From an uncultured Lachnospiraceae bacterium (GTDB taxonomy: Bacteria > Bacillota_A > Clostridia > Lachnospirales > Lachnospiraceae), in assembly GCA_910585855.1 (NCBI GenBank), contig CAJUGZ010000077.1:1-14856 (forward strand): a stretch of 14,856 bases of DNA, given 5' to 3'. A model generated the notes under the pieces. That model ran no database searches. It was not told the origin of the DNA and saw only the letters and a list, made by a program, of their open reading frames with translations. Shown here one piece after another: positions 6,268 to 13,470 of this stretch (position 1 is the stretch's first letter; every line of letters starts with the position of its first letter). Position numbers and translations under genes: made by a program.

Positions 6268-8180
6268 ATATAAAGTGGAAAAAGTGGAGGCAGATATTAT
6301 GGTGGCTATATGTGATAATTACTGCAGGATATTTATCGATTTTTGCAGGAACATTAGTATTGTCTGGAACGTTAGATTCGGTAGATAATGCAGTAAGCGA
6401 TACTATTTATCAGTGGATCAATTATAATCGAAATGAAAGTATTATAAAATTAGTAATGATTGACGATTATACAGTAGAAAAGCTGGGAAAATATGAAAGC
6501 TGGTCAAGAAGTAAAACAGCGGAATTCATAGAAGCATTAAATGGTGTGCCAAAAGATGCACCAAATGTAATCGGATTGGATCTGCTCTATTATGGAGAGA
6601 GGGACAGCAGGGGAGATACTATGCTGGAAGAAGTCTGTAAAAAATATGACAATATTTGTATTGGAACTCCGGCTATCGTACAGGAAAAAGATCATATAAC
6701 ACATGGGCATGAAACAGCAGCAGGGACAGTTGAAGCAATGGATGATGTACTAGAGATTACGGATCATATAACTGTTTCAGATGTACTGCTGCCCTATCAG
6801 GCACTGCTGCCTTATACCATTACCGGTGTGACAAATATTGCGAAATATTCGATAGATGGTTATGTACGAAATGCGATTGCAAATATTACGGTAAACGGAG
6901 AGGAAATGGATAGTTTTCCGGTAGCGATTTATAAGATGTACAGAGATAGTATAGGAGAGTCTTATTCTCTTCCAAAATTGGATGTTGATCACTCTTTTGG
7001 ATTTAATTATTCAAAAAAGAGTACAGATTATGTTGTTTATTCGTTTTATGATGTTCTTACTGGCGAAGTTCCTGCTTCTACATTTCGCAATAGTATTGTA
7101 CTGGTAGGAGATTATATAAAGGGAGAGAAAACTTATAAAGTGCCGAATCAAAGAAAGATAGAGATGGTAGAGATTGAAGTACAGGCAAATATATTGGAAG
7201 CACTTATGACGCAGAAGACAGGGCAAAATGTTTCAAAAAAATTTTTATCGGTCTATTATGGTTTGTTTGCAGGTGCTTTTTTTGTAATTATTTCTTTTAG
7301 CGGCGGTTTACGCACAATTATTAAAGCGTTTTTATTGCTGGCTTTTCAGATGGCAGGCTGTTGTGTGCTGAATAAATTGGGATACTATGTACCATTATTG
7401 ATACCGATTATATTTGTGATTGGTATTACGATTTTGAATTTAATTGCTAATTATATTCGGACAAGAAGAGAAAAAGCTGCATTGGAAGGGGTTTTTAGAA
7501 AATATGTAGATAAACAGATAGTAAATGAAATTGTAAAAGAGGGAGGAATTGAGGCAAAGATTGGGGGTGTGCGAAAGGATATCGCTGTTTTATTTGTAGA
7601 TCTTCGTGGGTTTACCACTCTTTCCGAGAGCTTAGAGCCGGAACAGGTGGTGGATATTTTAAATCATTATCTAAGTTTGGTTGCAGATGCAGTAGCGAAA
7701 AATGAAGGGACATTGGATAAATTTATTGGAGATGCAGCGATGGCGGTATTTAATTCACCGGCTGATTTGGAAGATTATATATTTCGAGCAGTATGCACGG
7801 CATGGGATATTCGGGACAGTGCAAATAAATTGGATGAAAAATATAAAGAAAAATATGATCAGTCGGTTACATTTGGAATTGGAGTGCATTGTGGGGAAGC
7901 CGTAATCGGAAATATCGGCTGTGCATCACGAATGGATTATACTGCGATTGGAGATGTTGTAAATACGGCTTCCAGGTTGGAAGGAATAGCAGGTTCTGGT
8001 CAGATTCTTATCAGCAGTGAAGTAAGAGAACGTGTAAAAGATCGGATTAGTACGGTTTCTACAGGAGAGGTATCCTTAAAAGGAAAAAAAGAAACCGTAT
8101 CCGTATATGAATTAGAAGGTATTTTTAGAGAAGAAAAAGAAACAGGTCGAAAGACGATTTTTGGATGGAGGAGTGTATGA
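6264..8180 (+). CDS. CHASE2-domain class III adenylate cyclase
   Basis: Predicted to make cAMP at the membrane under control of an outside sensor. The 638-residue protein has an N-terminal membrane segment (about residues 12-35), an extracytoplasmic CHASE2-type sensor (about 40-325), three membrane segments (about 330-400), and a cytoplasmic class III cyclase domain (about 425-600). The cyclase residues look intact: metal-binding D446 (FVDLRGF) and D490 (KFIGD), adenine-contacting K486 and T560 (DYTAIGD), and transition-state N567 and R571 (VNTASR). K486 with T560 points to ATP rather than GTP. The start is taken as GTG 6264, with GGAAGG at 6251-6256; GTGA overlaps the Fic stop. An in-frame TTG at 6246 is possible but less likely. 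The stop overlaps the next gene's ATG. No cAMP receptor gene is visible in the window. The sensed signal is unknown. Confidence 0.93.
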   Translation: MNIKWKKWRQILWWLYVIITAGYLSIFAGTLVLSGTLDSVDNAVSDTIYQWINYNRNESIIKLVMIDDYTVEKLGKYESWSRSKTAEFIEALNGVPKDAPNVIGLDLLYYGERDSRGDTMLEEVCKKYDNICIGTPAIVQEKDHITHGHETAAGTVEAMDDVLEITDHITVSDVLLPYQALLPYTITGVTNIAKYSIDGYVRNAIANITVNGEEMDSFPVAIYKMYRDSIGESYSLPKLDVDHSFGFNYSKKSTDYVVYSFYDVLTGEVPASTFRNSIVLVGDYIKGEKTYKVPNQRKIEMVEIEVQANILEALMTQKTGQNVSKKFLSVYYGLFAGAFFVIISFSGGLRTIIKAFLLLAFQMAGCCVLNKLGYYVPLLIPIIFVIGITILNLIANYIRTRREKAALEGVFRKYVDKQIVNEIVKEGGIEAKIGGVRKDIAVLFVDLRGFTTLSESLEPEQVVDILNHYLSLVADAVAKNEGTLDKFIGDAAMAVFNSPADLEDYIFRAVCTAWDIRDSANKLDEKYKEKYDQSVTFGIGVHCGEAVIGNIGCASRMDYTAIGDVVNTASRLEGIAGSGQILISSEVRERVKDRISTVSTGEVSLKGKKETVSVYELEGIFREEKETGRKTIFGWRSV

Positions 8181-8968
8181 ATCAAATATCTTGTATCCCA
8201 TTCCTTGATGAATTGGATTGTTATGTGAAATTTGCAGAAGAGTATAAGGCAGCCTTTGAGTATAATGAATTTTATGTTCCGGCGATTATGGATGATCCAG
8301 TATCTATTAAGAATATTATGAGGCGTTATCAAAGTACAGGAAGAGATTGCTCAAAGGATACGCTTCATGGTGCTTTTTTTGATGTATGTATCAACAGCGG
8401 TGATCCGAAAATCTTTAAAGTCAGTGATTACCGGGTGCATCAAAGTATGGAAATTGCGCAGGAGATAGGAGTAAAGGCAGTTATTTTCCATACGAATTAT
8501 ATTGTAAATTTTAAATTAAAATCCTATTTGGATACTTGGCTGAATTTAAACGAGATTTACTGGCGTAAAATATTGGAAGAATTTCCAAATCAGATGGTCT
8601 ATATAGAAAATATGTTTGATGAAGGACCTGAGATGATTACAAAACTTGCAGAAAAGATGCAGAATGAGCCACGGTTTGGAATCTGTTTTGACTTGGCACA
8701 TGCTAAAATTTCTGGGACACCGGTGCAGAAGTGGTTGGATTGTCTGCGATCTTATATCACACATATACATATTAATGATAATGACGGAATTGAGGATCTG
8801 CATCGTCCGGTTGGAACAGGTATTTTAGATTGGGAACAGTTCAGCAGATTTGGAAAGTCTTTAGAGCAAGAGCCTTCTATATTGATTGAAGTGCGAAATT
8901 TTGCAGATTTGCAGCAGTCGATTCATTATATGAAAGAGAATGGGATTTATCCTTTTTGTGAAATATAG
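8177..8968 (+). CDS. Sugar phosphate isomerase/epimerase-like TIM-barrel enzyme
   Basis: A 263-residue member of the xylose isomerase-like/AP-endonuclease-2 TIM-barrel group, whose members isomerise or epimerise sugars, break down polyols, or (Nfo) cut DNA at abasic sites. Likely divalent-metal ligands can be read off: E144 (VYIENMFD), D172 and H175 (CFDLAHA), H198 (HIHINDND) and E238 (LIEVRN), with HRPVGTG following the HIHINDND strand as usual in the family. At 263 residues it is close to Nfo in size (about 280), but the pattern looks more like the epimerase branch. The ATG at 8177 is chosen because GGAGG at 8167-8171 precedes it and ATGA overlaps the cyclase stop; an in-frame ATG at 8165 lies upstream of that site. 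As third gene of a tightly coupled operon with Fic and the cyclase, it may act in the same response, but its substrate is unknown. Confidence 0.85.
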   Translation: MNQISCIPFLDELDCYVKFAEEYKAAFEYNEFYVPAIMDDPVSIKNIMRRYQSTGRDCSKDTLHGAFFDVCINSGDPKIFKVSDYRVHQSMEIAQEIGVKAVIFHTNYIVNFKLKSYLDTWLNLNEIYWRKILEEFPNQMVYIENMFDEGPEMITKLAEKMQNEPRFGICFDLAHAKISGTPVQKWLDCLRSYITHIHINDNDGIEDLHRPVGTGILDWEQFSRFGKSLEQEPSILIEVRNFADLQQSIHYMKENGIYPFCEI

Positions 8969-9021
8969 TGGGAAGGACGTTAAAGTCGGGTGTGGGAAAG
9001 AGGCTGCTTTTTGTTTTCGCC

Positions 9022-9171
9022 GGACGCCAGAGGCGGATTGCCCCTTTTTTTGCATACCCTGCATGGAAGCAGGATATGCAAAAAATTCTAGGTGTTTCCA
9101 CAGAAGCCAGACGTTCTAACCGTTCTCCGAAGTCGCTGGCAAAGAAAAGGAGCAATCCGCCTCTGGCGTCC
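9022..9171 (-). repeat. Structured dispersed repeat, family C
   Basis: The element is bounded by a perfect 20-bp inverted repeat (9022-9041 and 9152-9171), GGACGCCAGAGGCGGATTGC on each strand. Inside is a second hairpin at 9046-9085: a T-run and GCATA, a C/A mismatch and CCTGC pair with the complementary strand around the loop ATGGAA. This inner hairpin resembles the family-A hairpin at 7-46, which has the same TGCATGGAAGCA apex. A nearby GGACGTTAAA at 8976-8985, eight bases past the preceding stop codon, resembles a tandem unit beside the left family-A copy. The downstream flank (CTCTATTCAAAAAACTTATT) resembles the flank of the left family-A copy (CTTCATCCAAAAGACTTATT). Reading frames across it are considered spurious. 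Confidence 0.85.
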
Positions 9172-9210
9172 TCTATTCAAAAAACTTATTAAAGATATTA
9201 AATTTGGTAG

Positions 9211-9239
9211 TTGACGGAATAAAAGGTATGTCATACAAT
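9211..9239 (+). promoter_or_regulatory. Sigma-A promoter of the cyclophilin gene
   Basis: TTGACG at 9211-9216 and TACAAT at 9234-9239 have a 17-bp spacer, near consensus. Transcription would start near 9246, about 70 nt before the cyclophilin start. Confidence 0.75.
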
Positions 9240-9316
9240 GGGATACAAATGGATAAACTGAGATATATTTTTTTATGGTATATGCATTTTAATAAAAGAA
9301 AAAGTGAGGAAAACAG

Positions 9317-9835
9317 ATGAGTAATCCGATTGTAGTATTTGAGATGGAAAGCGGGGATAAGATAAAGGCGGAATTATATCCAGAAATTGCACCAAATACG
9401 GTAAATAATTTTATTAGCCTGATTCAAAATAATTTTTATGATGGTTTAATTTTTCATCGTGTAATTCGTAATTTTATGATTCAGGGCGGTTGTCCAGATG
9501 GCACAGGAATGGGAGGACCGGGCTATGAAATAAAAGGAGAATTTGATGTAAATGGATTTAAAAATACATTAAAGCATACAGAGGGTGTGCTTTCTATGGC
9601 AAGAACACAAGATCCAGATTCTGCAGGTTCTCAGTTTTTTATTATGCATAAAAATGCTCCGAGTTTGGACGGTTTATATGCTGCATTTGGCAAGGTAACA
9701 GAAGGGATGGAAGTAGTCAATCAGATTGCAGAAACAAAAACTGATTATATGGATCGTCCATTAAATCCGCAGGTAATTAAAAAGGTGACAGTGGATACAA
9801 ATGGAGTGGATTATCCACAGCCAGAAAGAATTTAA
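9317..9835 (+). CDS. Cyclophilin-type peptidyl-prolyl cis-trans isomerase
   Basis: Catalyses cis-trans isomerisation of Xaa-Pro bonds during protein folding. The 172-residue, single-domain protein has the cyclophilin signature FHRVIRNFMIQGG at residues 46-58, with catalytic R48 and the conserved F53, M54 and Q56, and the GSQFFIM strand with Q106 and F108. It has no signal peptide or membrane segment, so it should act in the cytoplasm, and the length is typical of bacterial cyclophilins. GAGGA at 9306-9310 lies six bases before the ATG. The GNAT gene follows after 11 bases, so the two are probably cotranscribed from the promoter at 9211-9239. Confidence 0.95.
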   Translation: MSNPIVVFEMESGDKIKAELYPEIAPNTVNNFISLIQNNFYDGLIFHRVIRNFMIQGGCPDGTGMGGPGYEIKGEFDVNGFKNTLKHTEGVLSMARTQDPDSAGSQFFIMHKNAPSLDGLYAAFGKVTEGMEVVNQIAETKTDYMDRPLNPQVIKKVTVDTNGVDYPQPERI

Positions 9836-9846
9836 AAAGTGGAGAA

Positions 9847-10686
9847 ATGATGTGGACAACATTAGTAACAGATAATAGGACACTTTTAGAAGAAGAGTGG
9901 TGTAAGCAATATAATAAAAGACTGCTTTCTCTATCGGAAGCGTTTCCAAAACTGCTGTACCACACAATATCATGCAAAGAAATTTTAATTCTTGCAAAGG
10001 AACAAAAGACATTGGATTTGGCAAATCGGCTGCATATCCCGGCAGTTGGATTGGAAATAAAAGAAGGAGTTTTGTTTACAGGAACGCCGTATATTCTGCA
10101 GGGATTGGGAGAAGAAAGTATGGATTTTTTAGAGCGGGTGTATCGGCGCTATTATGATATGCCAGTGGTTCGAATAGAAACACAGCGTCTTTTTATAAGA
10201 GAAATGCAAAAGTCGGATACAGATAATCTGTTCCGGCTTTATCACTGTGAAGATGTAAAACAACAAGTGGCTCAGGCTGATTTTGGTTATGAGGAACTCT
10301 GTGATTTTATAGAGAGCTATAGGAATATACGCTATCCACTGTATGATTATGGTATGTGGGTTTTGGAAGAAAAAGATACAGGAGAATTTGTCGGAGAGGC
10401 GGGAATTGAAGAGGACAGTTATGGAGAAGGGAAGGAAATTTCTTTAGAGGCAGGTTATGTAGTTGCTCCCAAATATCGCAGAAGAGGATATGGGGCAGAG
10501 GCACTGCAGGGGATTCTTGCTTTTGTAAGGGAACAAAGCGAGGACTATGGGTGGAAGCAGATAAGCTGTTATATTCATAAAAATAATACGGCGTCTATTC
10601 GAATGGCAAAGAAGTGCGGATTTCAGTATCAAACGGGAGGGTATGGAAAAGAAAGGGATTTGGATCAGTATAGTTTTATGTTGTAG
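9847..10686 (+). CDS. GNAT family N-acetyltransferase with extra N-terminal domain
   Basis: A 279-residue, probably cytoplasmic protein. The C-terminal half, from about residue 108 (RIETQRLFIREMQKSD), is a RimJ/RimL-type GNAT domain that would transfer an acetyl group from acetyl-CoA to an amine. The acetyl-CoA loop is RRRGYG at residues 211-216, and the C-terminal NNTASIRMAKKCGF matches the family's last conserved motif. The first 105 or so residues are not GNAT. Their alternating helix/strand look, with EILILAKEQKTLDLANRLHIPAVGL, recalls a degenerate HAD-like or Rossmann-like domain, but no catalytic motif is seen. The substrate is unknown. The start is ATG 9847 or the next ATG at 9850, which is better spaced from GGAG at 9841-9844. 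It is the second gene of the cyclophilin transcript. Confidence 0.88.
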   Translation: MMWTTLVTDNRTLLEEEWCKQYNKRLLSLSEAFPKLLYHTISCKEILILAKEQKTLDLANRLHIPAVGLEIKEGVLFTGTPYILQGLGEESMDFLERVYRRYYDMPVVRIETQRLFIREMQKSDTDNLFRLYHCEDVKQQVAQADFGYEELCDFIESYRNIRYPLYDYGMWVLEEKDTGEFVGEAGIEEDSYGEGKEISLEAGYVVAPKYRRRGYGAEALQGILAFVREQSEDYGWKQISCYIHKNNTASIRMAKKCGFQYQTGGYGKERDLDQYSFML

Positions 10687-10745
10687 GTGACGCCGGAATC
10701 CTAAAAGAGAGCGATTTCTTTTGGGATTTCGGCTGTGGTTGGCGG
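10687..10745 (+). terminator. Bare hairpin with family-B-like ends between convergent genes
   Basis: A 17-bp stem (10692-10708 with 10717-10733, two G-U pairs on the plus strand) encloses an 8-nt loop. It starts with GTGACGCC one base after the stop of the GNAT gene and closes with TTTCGGCTGTG, nearly the same ends as family-B copy 1, but it lacks the core. It may be an internally deleted family-B element. Its place between convergent genes suggests it ends transcripts, although no U-run follows on either strand. Confidence 0.6.
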
Positions 10746-10757
10746 AGCTGATAGAAT

Positions 10758-11480
10758 TTATAATCCAAATACGAAGCGGATAAAGGTAATGGCGGAATCG
10801 ACATGTTCGGAGTTGACGATTACACTGAGATAGGCATGATCTAGGTAGATACCGTATTGTTCTGCAAATTTTGTTCCGGTAATATCGATGGCATAAGCAC
10901 CTTTTACTCCGGGAGCGTCTTCGTTTTCATGGGCAACAAATGTGACAAGACGGTCGGAGAGTGCATCTAAAAGGTCTTGAGGTAGTAGCTGGTTTAAGTC
11001 ATGGAATCCTGCTGTTGTAGCATAAGCCTCGGTAACAGTACTGTCAGAAATAAAACAGTCTACGGTTCGGGAAGCAAATAAAGCAGTTAATTTTTCAATA
11101 GAATAGTAAGTATTTTCCTGTTGAGGAGAATTTTCTGCATAGTCGATAACGAGGCTGTTGTCAATGGTAAGGATTTGATTTTCTTCATTTAGCTGAATAT
11201 AATCGGAAAAATCCTTTGTAAGAGCCTGATGTGTTTCGTCTGTCAGACGATTATTTACAATCGTGCAGTAAAAGATGGTTTCATATTTGATATTATTATA
11301 AACAGAAACAGCTACACCGCCGATTAAGGCTGCACAGATTATAACAGTAAAAAATAAAATATGGTAGTATTCCCAGATATACTGTATTTTTTTTCGGAAT
11401 CCTTTAATATCTTTAAATGTTAGCTGTGTGCGGTCAAGATAGGAATCTTTGTTATTATTTTTTGGAAGTTCTATACGCAT
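10758..11480 (-). CDS. Membrane-anchored protein of unknown function
   Basis: I do not recognise this 240-residue protein. It has a charged cytoplasmic N-terminus of about 35 residues, one strongly hydrophobic segment (about residues 40-62, ILFFTVIICAALIGGVAVSV), and a soluble domain of about 175 residues that should face outward. That domain has alternating helix/strand character; fragments such as DCFISDSTVTEAYA and FHDLNQLLPQDL recall the lobes of extracellular solute-binding proteins, but this is only an impression. There is no cysteine lipobox. The start follows GAAAGGA on the minus strand. It is transcribed divergently from the YesL-family gene with the promoters about 50 bp apart, which suggests shared control or a shared process. 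It is convergent with the GNAT gene. Confidence 0.8.
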   Translation of the reverse strand: MRIELPKNNNKDSYLDRTQLTFKDIKGFRKKIQYIWEYYHILFFTVIICAALIGGVAVSVYNNIKYETIFYCTIVNNRLTDETHQALTKDFSDYIQLNEENQILTIDNSLVIDYAENSPQQENTYYSIEKLTALFASRTVDCFISDSTVTEAYATTAGFHDLNQLLPQDLLDALSDRLVTFVAHENEDAPGVKGAYAIDITGTKFAEQYGIYLDHAYLSVIVNSEHVDSAITFIRFVFGL

Positions 11481-11543
11481 AGAGTCATGTTCCTTTCTGC
11501 TTTTTTGTAAAGATTGGTAATTGCTTTTTTGGATATAACTCTT

Positions 11544-11571
11544 ATTGTAACATAAATCTTTTTACAAGCAA
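11544..11571 (-). promoter_or_regulatory. Promoter of the divergent membrane-protein gene
   Basis: On the minus strand TTGCTT (11566-11571) and TACAAT (11544-11549) have a 16-bp spacer, about 64 bp before the start codon at 11480. Confidence 0.55.
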
Positions 11572-11622
11572 GAAAAATAATAATTTAAAATCTAAAAAAA
11601 ATATTAAAACATAGGAAATAAT

Positions 11623-11651
11623 TTGCCTTTTTTAAGAAGATTCGATATAAT
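11623..11651 (+). promoter_or_regulatory. Promoter of the YesL-family gene
   Basis: TTGCCT at 11623-11628 and a perfect TATAAT at 11646-11651 have a 17-bp spacer. The transcript would start close to the ribosome binding site at 11671, leaving a very short leader. Confidence 0.65.
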
Positions 11652-11685
11652 CAAATTAAAATAAGAAGCAAAGGAGAAAAAAATT

Positions 11686-12309
11686 GTGGATAAATTATTT
11701 GATTTGGACAATCCCTTTTTTCGATTTATATCAAAATTAGTGGACGTAGTTTGGCTGAATATACTTTGGCTTATATTTAGTATTCCGGTGGTGACGATCG
11801 GTGCTTCTACAACAGCGATGTATTCTGTAACAATGAAAATGGCAAGAGATAAAGAGGGATATTTATTTCAGGGGTTTTGGAAATCTTTTAAAGAGAATTT
11901 TAAACAGGCAACCATTATCTGGATTATTTTATTGATTGTAGGAACAATATTAGGAACAGATATTTATTATTTTTATCATAGCACTTCAAAGTATGCAAAA
12001 TTTGGAATGGCCGCCATGATAGCATTATCCTCTTTGGCATTGTGTACGACTGCCTATATTTTTCCCTTGCAGGCACAGTTTGAAAATAGCGTAAAGCAGA
12101 CAATAAAAAATGCATTTATTATCTGTGTACGCCATCTGCCATGGACCGTGTTACTGCTTGCGATTTATATAGCAGCAGCTATTGGTTTATATATTACAGC
12201 ATTTTTAATAGGAATTTTTGTATTTGGGCTGACTGCTTTTCTTACTTCTTTTATTTATAATAAAATTTTTATCCGTTATATCCCGGATGAAATGAAAAAT
12301 GAGTATTAG
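11686..12309 (+). CDS. YesL/DUF624 family membrane protein
   Basis: A 207-residue polytopic membrane protein of the YesL (DUF624) family, often found near carbohydrate-use genes in Firmicutes; its biochemical role is not established. The family signature is clear in the first 70 residues: LVDVVWLNILWLIFSIPVVTIG, then an STTAMYSVTMKMARDKEG loop and FWKSFKENFKQA. Further hydrophobic segments follow at about residues 75-95, 105-130 and 145-190, giving four or five membrane spans, and the length is usual. The start is GTG 11686, set by AAGGAG at 11671-11676 nine bases upstream. It is transcribed alone, divergent from the unknown membrane-anchored protein, and convergent with hflC across a family-B repeat. 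No sugar transporter lies nearby, unlike many family members. Confidence 0.9.
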   Translation: MDKLFDLDNPFFRFISKLVDVVWLNILWLIFSIPVVTIGASTTAMYSVTMKMARDKEGYLFQGFWKSFKENFKQATIIWIILLIVGTILGTDIYYFYHSTSKYAKFGMAAMIALSSLALCTTAYIFPLQAQFENSVKQTIKNAFIICVRHLPWTVLLLAIYIAAAIGLYITAFLIGIFVFGLTAFLTSFIYNKIFIRYIPDEMKNEY

Positions 12310-12356
12310 ATAAAAAAGTATTTGCAAATAGTTAGTTAGGAGAATCTGCCGTCTTT

Positions 12357-12515
12357 AGGCTGGTAGTTATAGCTGAAATTGGAGGGAAGGTTTATGTAGG
12401 GTCATCATTTTCCGTCGGCACTAAGACGTTATATTTTAGGTCTTAGTGTCCGTTATGAGGAAATGCTAAGCGAGAGCGGACTCGGAATAGACCTTCCCTC
12501 CAATTTCAGCGTCCT
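12357..12515 (+). repeat. Structured dispersed repeat, family B, copy 3
   Basis: The outer stem of 12372-12395 with 12487-12510 has 24 pairs, one of them U-G. Its middle sequence is unlike copies 1 and 2. The 91-nt core keeps GTAGGGTCATCATTTTCC, a hairpin with perfect CACTAAGAC/GTCTTAGTG arms whose sequence differs from copies 1 and 2 yet still pairs, a second hairpin closed by GTCCGTT/AGCGGAC, and GGAAATG in its loop at 12459-12465. The partner sequence is CATTTTCC here, one T longer. AGGCTGGTAGTTATAG precedes the stem and GCGTCC closes it. It lies between the convergent YesL-family and hflC genes. Confidence 0.9.
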
Positions 12516-12553
12516 CTTTTGCGAAAGAATTATATTTATAAGGCGGGTAAAAC

Positions 12554-13414
12554 TTATTGCCCGGCAAAAATTTGAGCAATAGGAGAATCTTCTGGAAGAA
12601 TCAATGTTTTATTATCTCCTTTTAATGCAACTTTTGCAGCATCTAACGCCCGCACAAATGCATAAAATTCACTTCTTGAAGCATCCGAATAAGCCTCAGA
12701 AAGAATTCGCATATATTCTGCCTCTCCTTCGGCAATAATACTTTCTGCTTTTGCTTCAGCAGAAGAAATACTAATAGCAACTTCCTGATCAGTAGTATTT
12801 TGTATCATTTTTGCTTCAGAATCTCCTTCTGCTATATAAGTAGCAGCAATTTTATCTCGTTCAGAAATCATACGTTCATAGACAGCCGTTTTATTGTCAG
12901 ATGGGAGATCTAACCGTTTCGTTTCTACAGTAAGAAGAGTGATTCCATATTGTTCCATGGAATTTCCGATATTTTCCATCAATAAGTTGGTCAATTCGCT
13001 GTCCCGTCCGCTGATTACATCATTTTGTGTCATACTGCTGATAATATTTTTAATAGCATTATAAACAGTAGTATCAATACGACTTTCTGCATTGGCAATA
13101 GAAGAATTTAATGTTTGAGCGAAAGTTAATGGATTAGAGATTCTCCAAAGTACATAACTGTCTGTAATCATTGTTTTTTTATCCATAGTAATAACATCTG
13201 ATTCCGATAAATCATAGATTAAAATTTCTTTTGGAAGTGTATCTGCACTTTGAATAAACGGTATTTTAAAACTTAGACCGGGTTCAGTAATTACAGAATT
13301 GACTTTTCCGAATTGACGAATTAACTTATATTCGTTTTCATTTGTAATAACAATGGACGCTCCAAAGAGAGTAAGAACCAATATAGTAAATATTCCAAAT
13401 AGTATTTTTTTCAT
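12554..13414 (-). CDS. hflC: SPFH/band-7 membrane protein HflC
   Basis: HflC pairs with HflK in a large membrane assembly that encloses and modulates the FtsH (HflB) protease. The 286-residue protein has an N-terminal membrane anchor (about residues 3-23), then the SPFH/band-7 domain (NENEYKLIRQFGKV, PGLSFKIPFIQ) to about residue 195. A long alanine/glutamate-rich helix follows (AEAKAESIIAEGEAEYMRI), and the C-terminal SRSEFYAFVRALDAAK segment is typical of HflC. AAAGGA lies eight bases before the ATG. It is the second gene behind hflK (56-base gap), the classical order, and should be cotranscribed with it. No ftsH is present in the window. It could be called a generic SPFH protein, but pairing and order support HflC. 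Confidence 0.9.
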   Translation of the reverse strand: MKKILFGIFTILVLTLFGASIVITNENEYKLIRQFGKVNSVITEPGLSFKIPFIQSADTLPKEILIYDLSESDVITMDKKTMITDSYVLWRISNPLTFAQTLNSSIANAESRIDTTVYNAIKNIISSMTQNDVISGRDSELTNLLMENIGNSMEQYGITLLTVETKRLDLPSDNKTAVYERMISERDKIAATYIAEGDSEAKMIQNTTDQEVAISISSAEAKAESIIAEGEAEYMRILSEAYSDASRSEFYAFVRALDAAKVALKGDNKTLILPEDSPIAQIFAGQ

Positions 13415-13470
13415 AAATAAAATCCTTTCTGCATCTATTTTTGCATTTATCAGTGTATATTATATATTAT

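Noticed and set aside
8177..8968. TIM-barrel protein as the DNA repair endonuclease Nfo
   Set aside because: The metal-site pattern has fewer histidines than expected for Nfo, and the neighbours have no repair role.
8877..9155. Minus-strand frame of 92 residues across family C
   Set aside because: It runs through the hairpins of the repeat and into the antisense of the TIM-barrel gene. The overlap with DNA structure explains the open frame.
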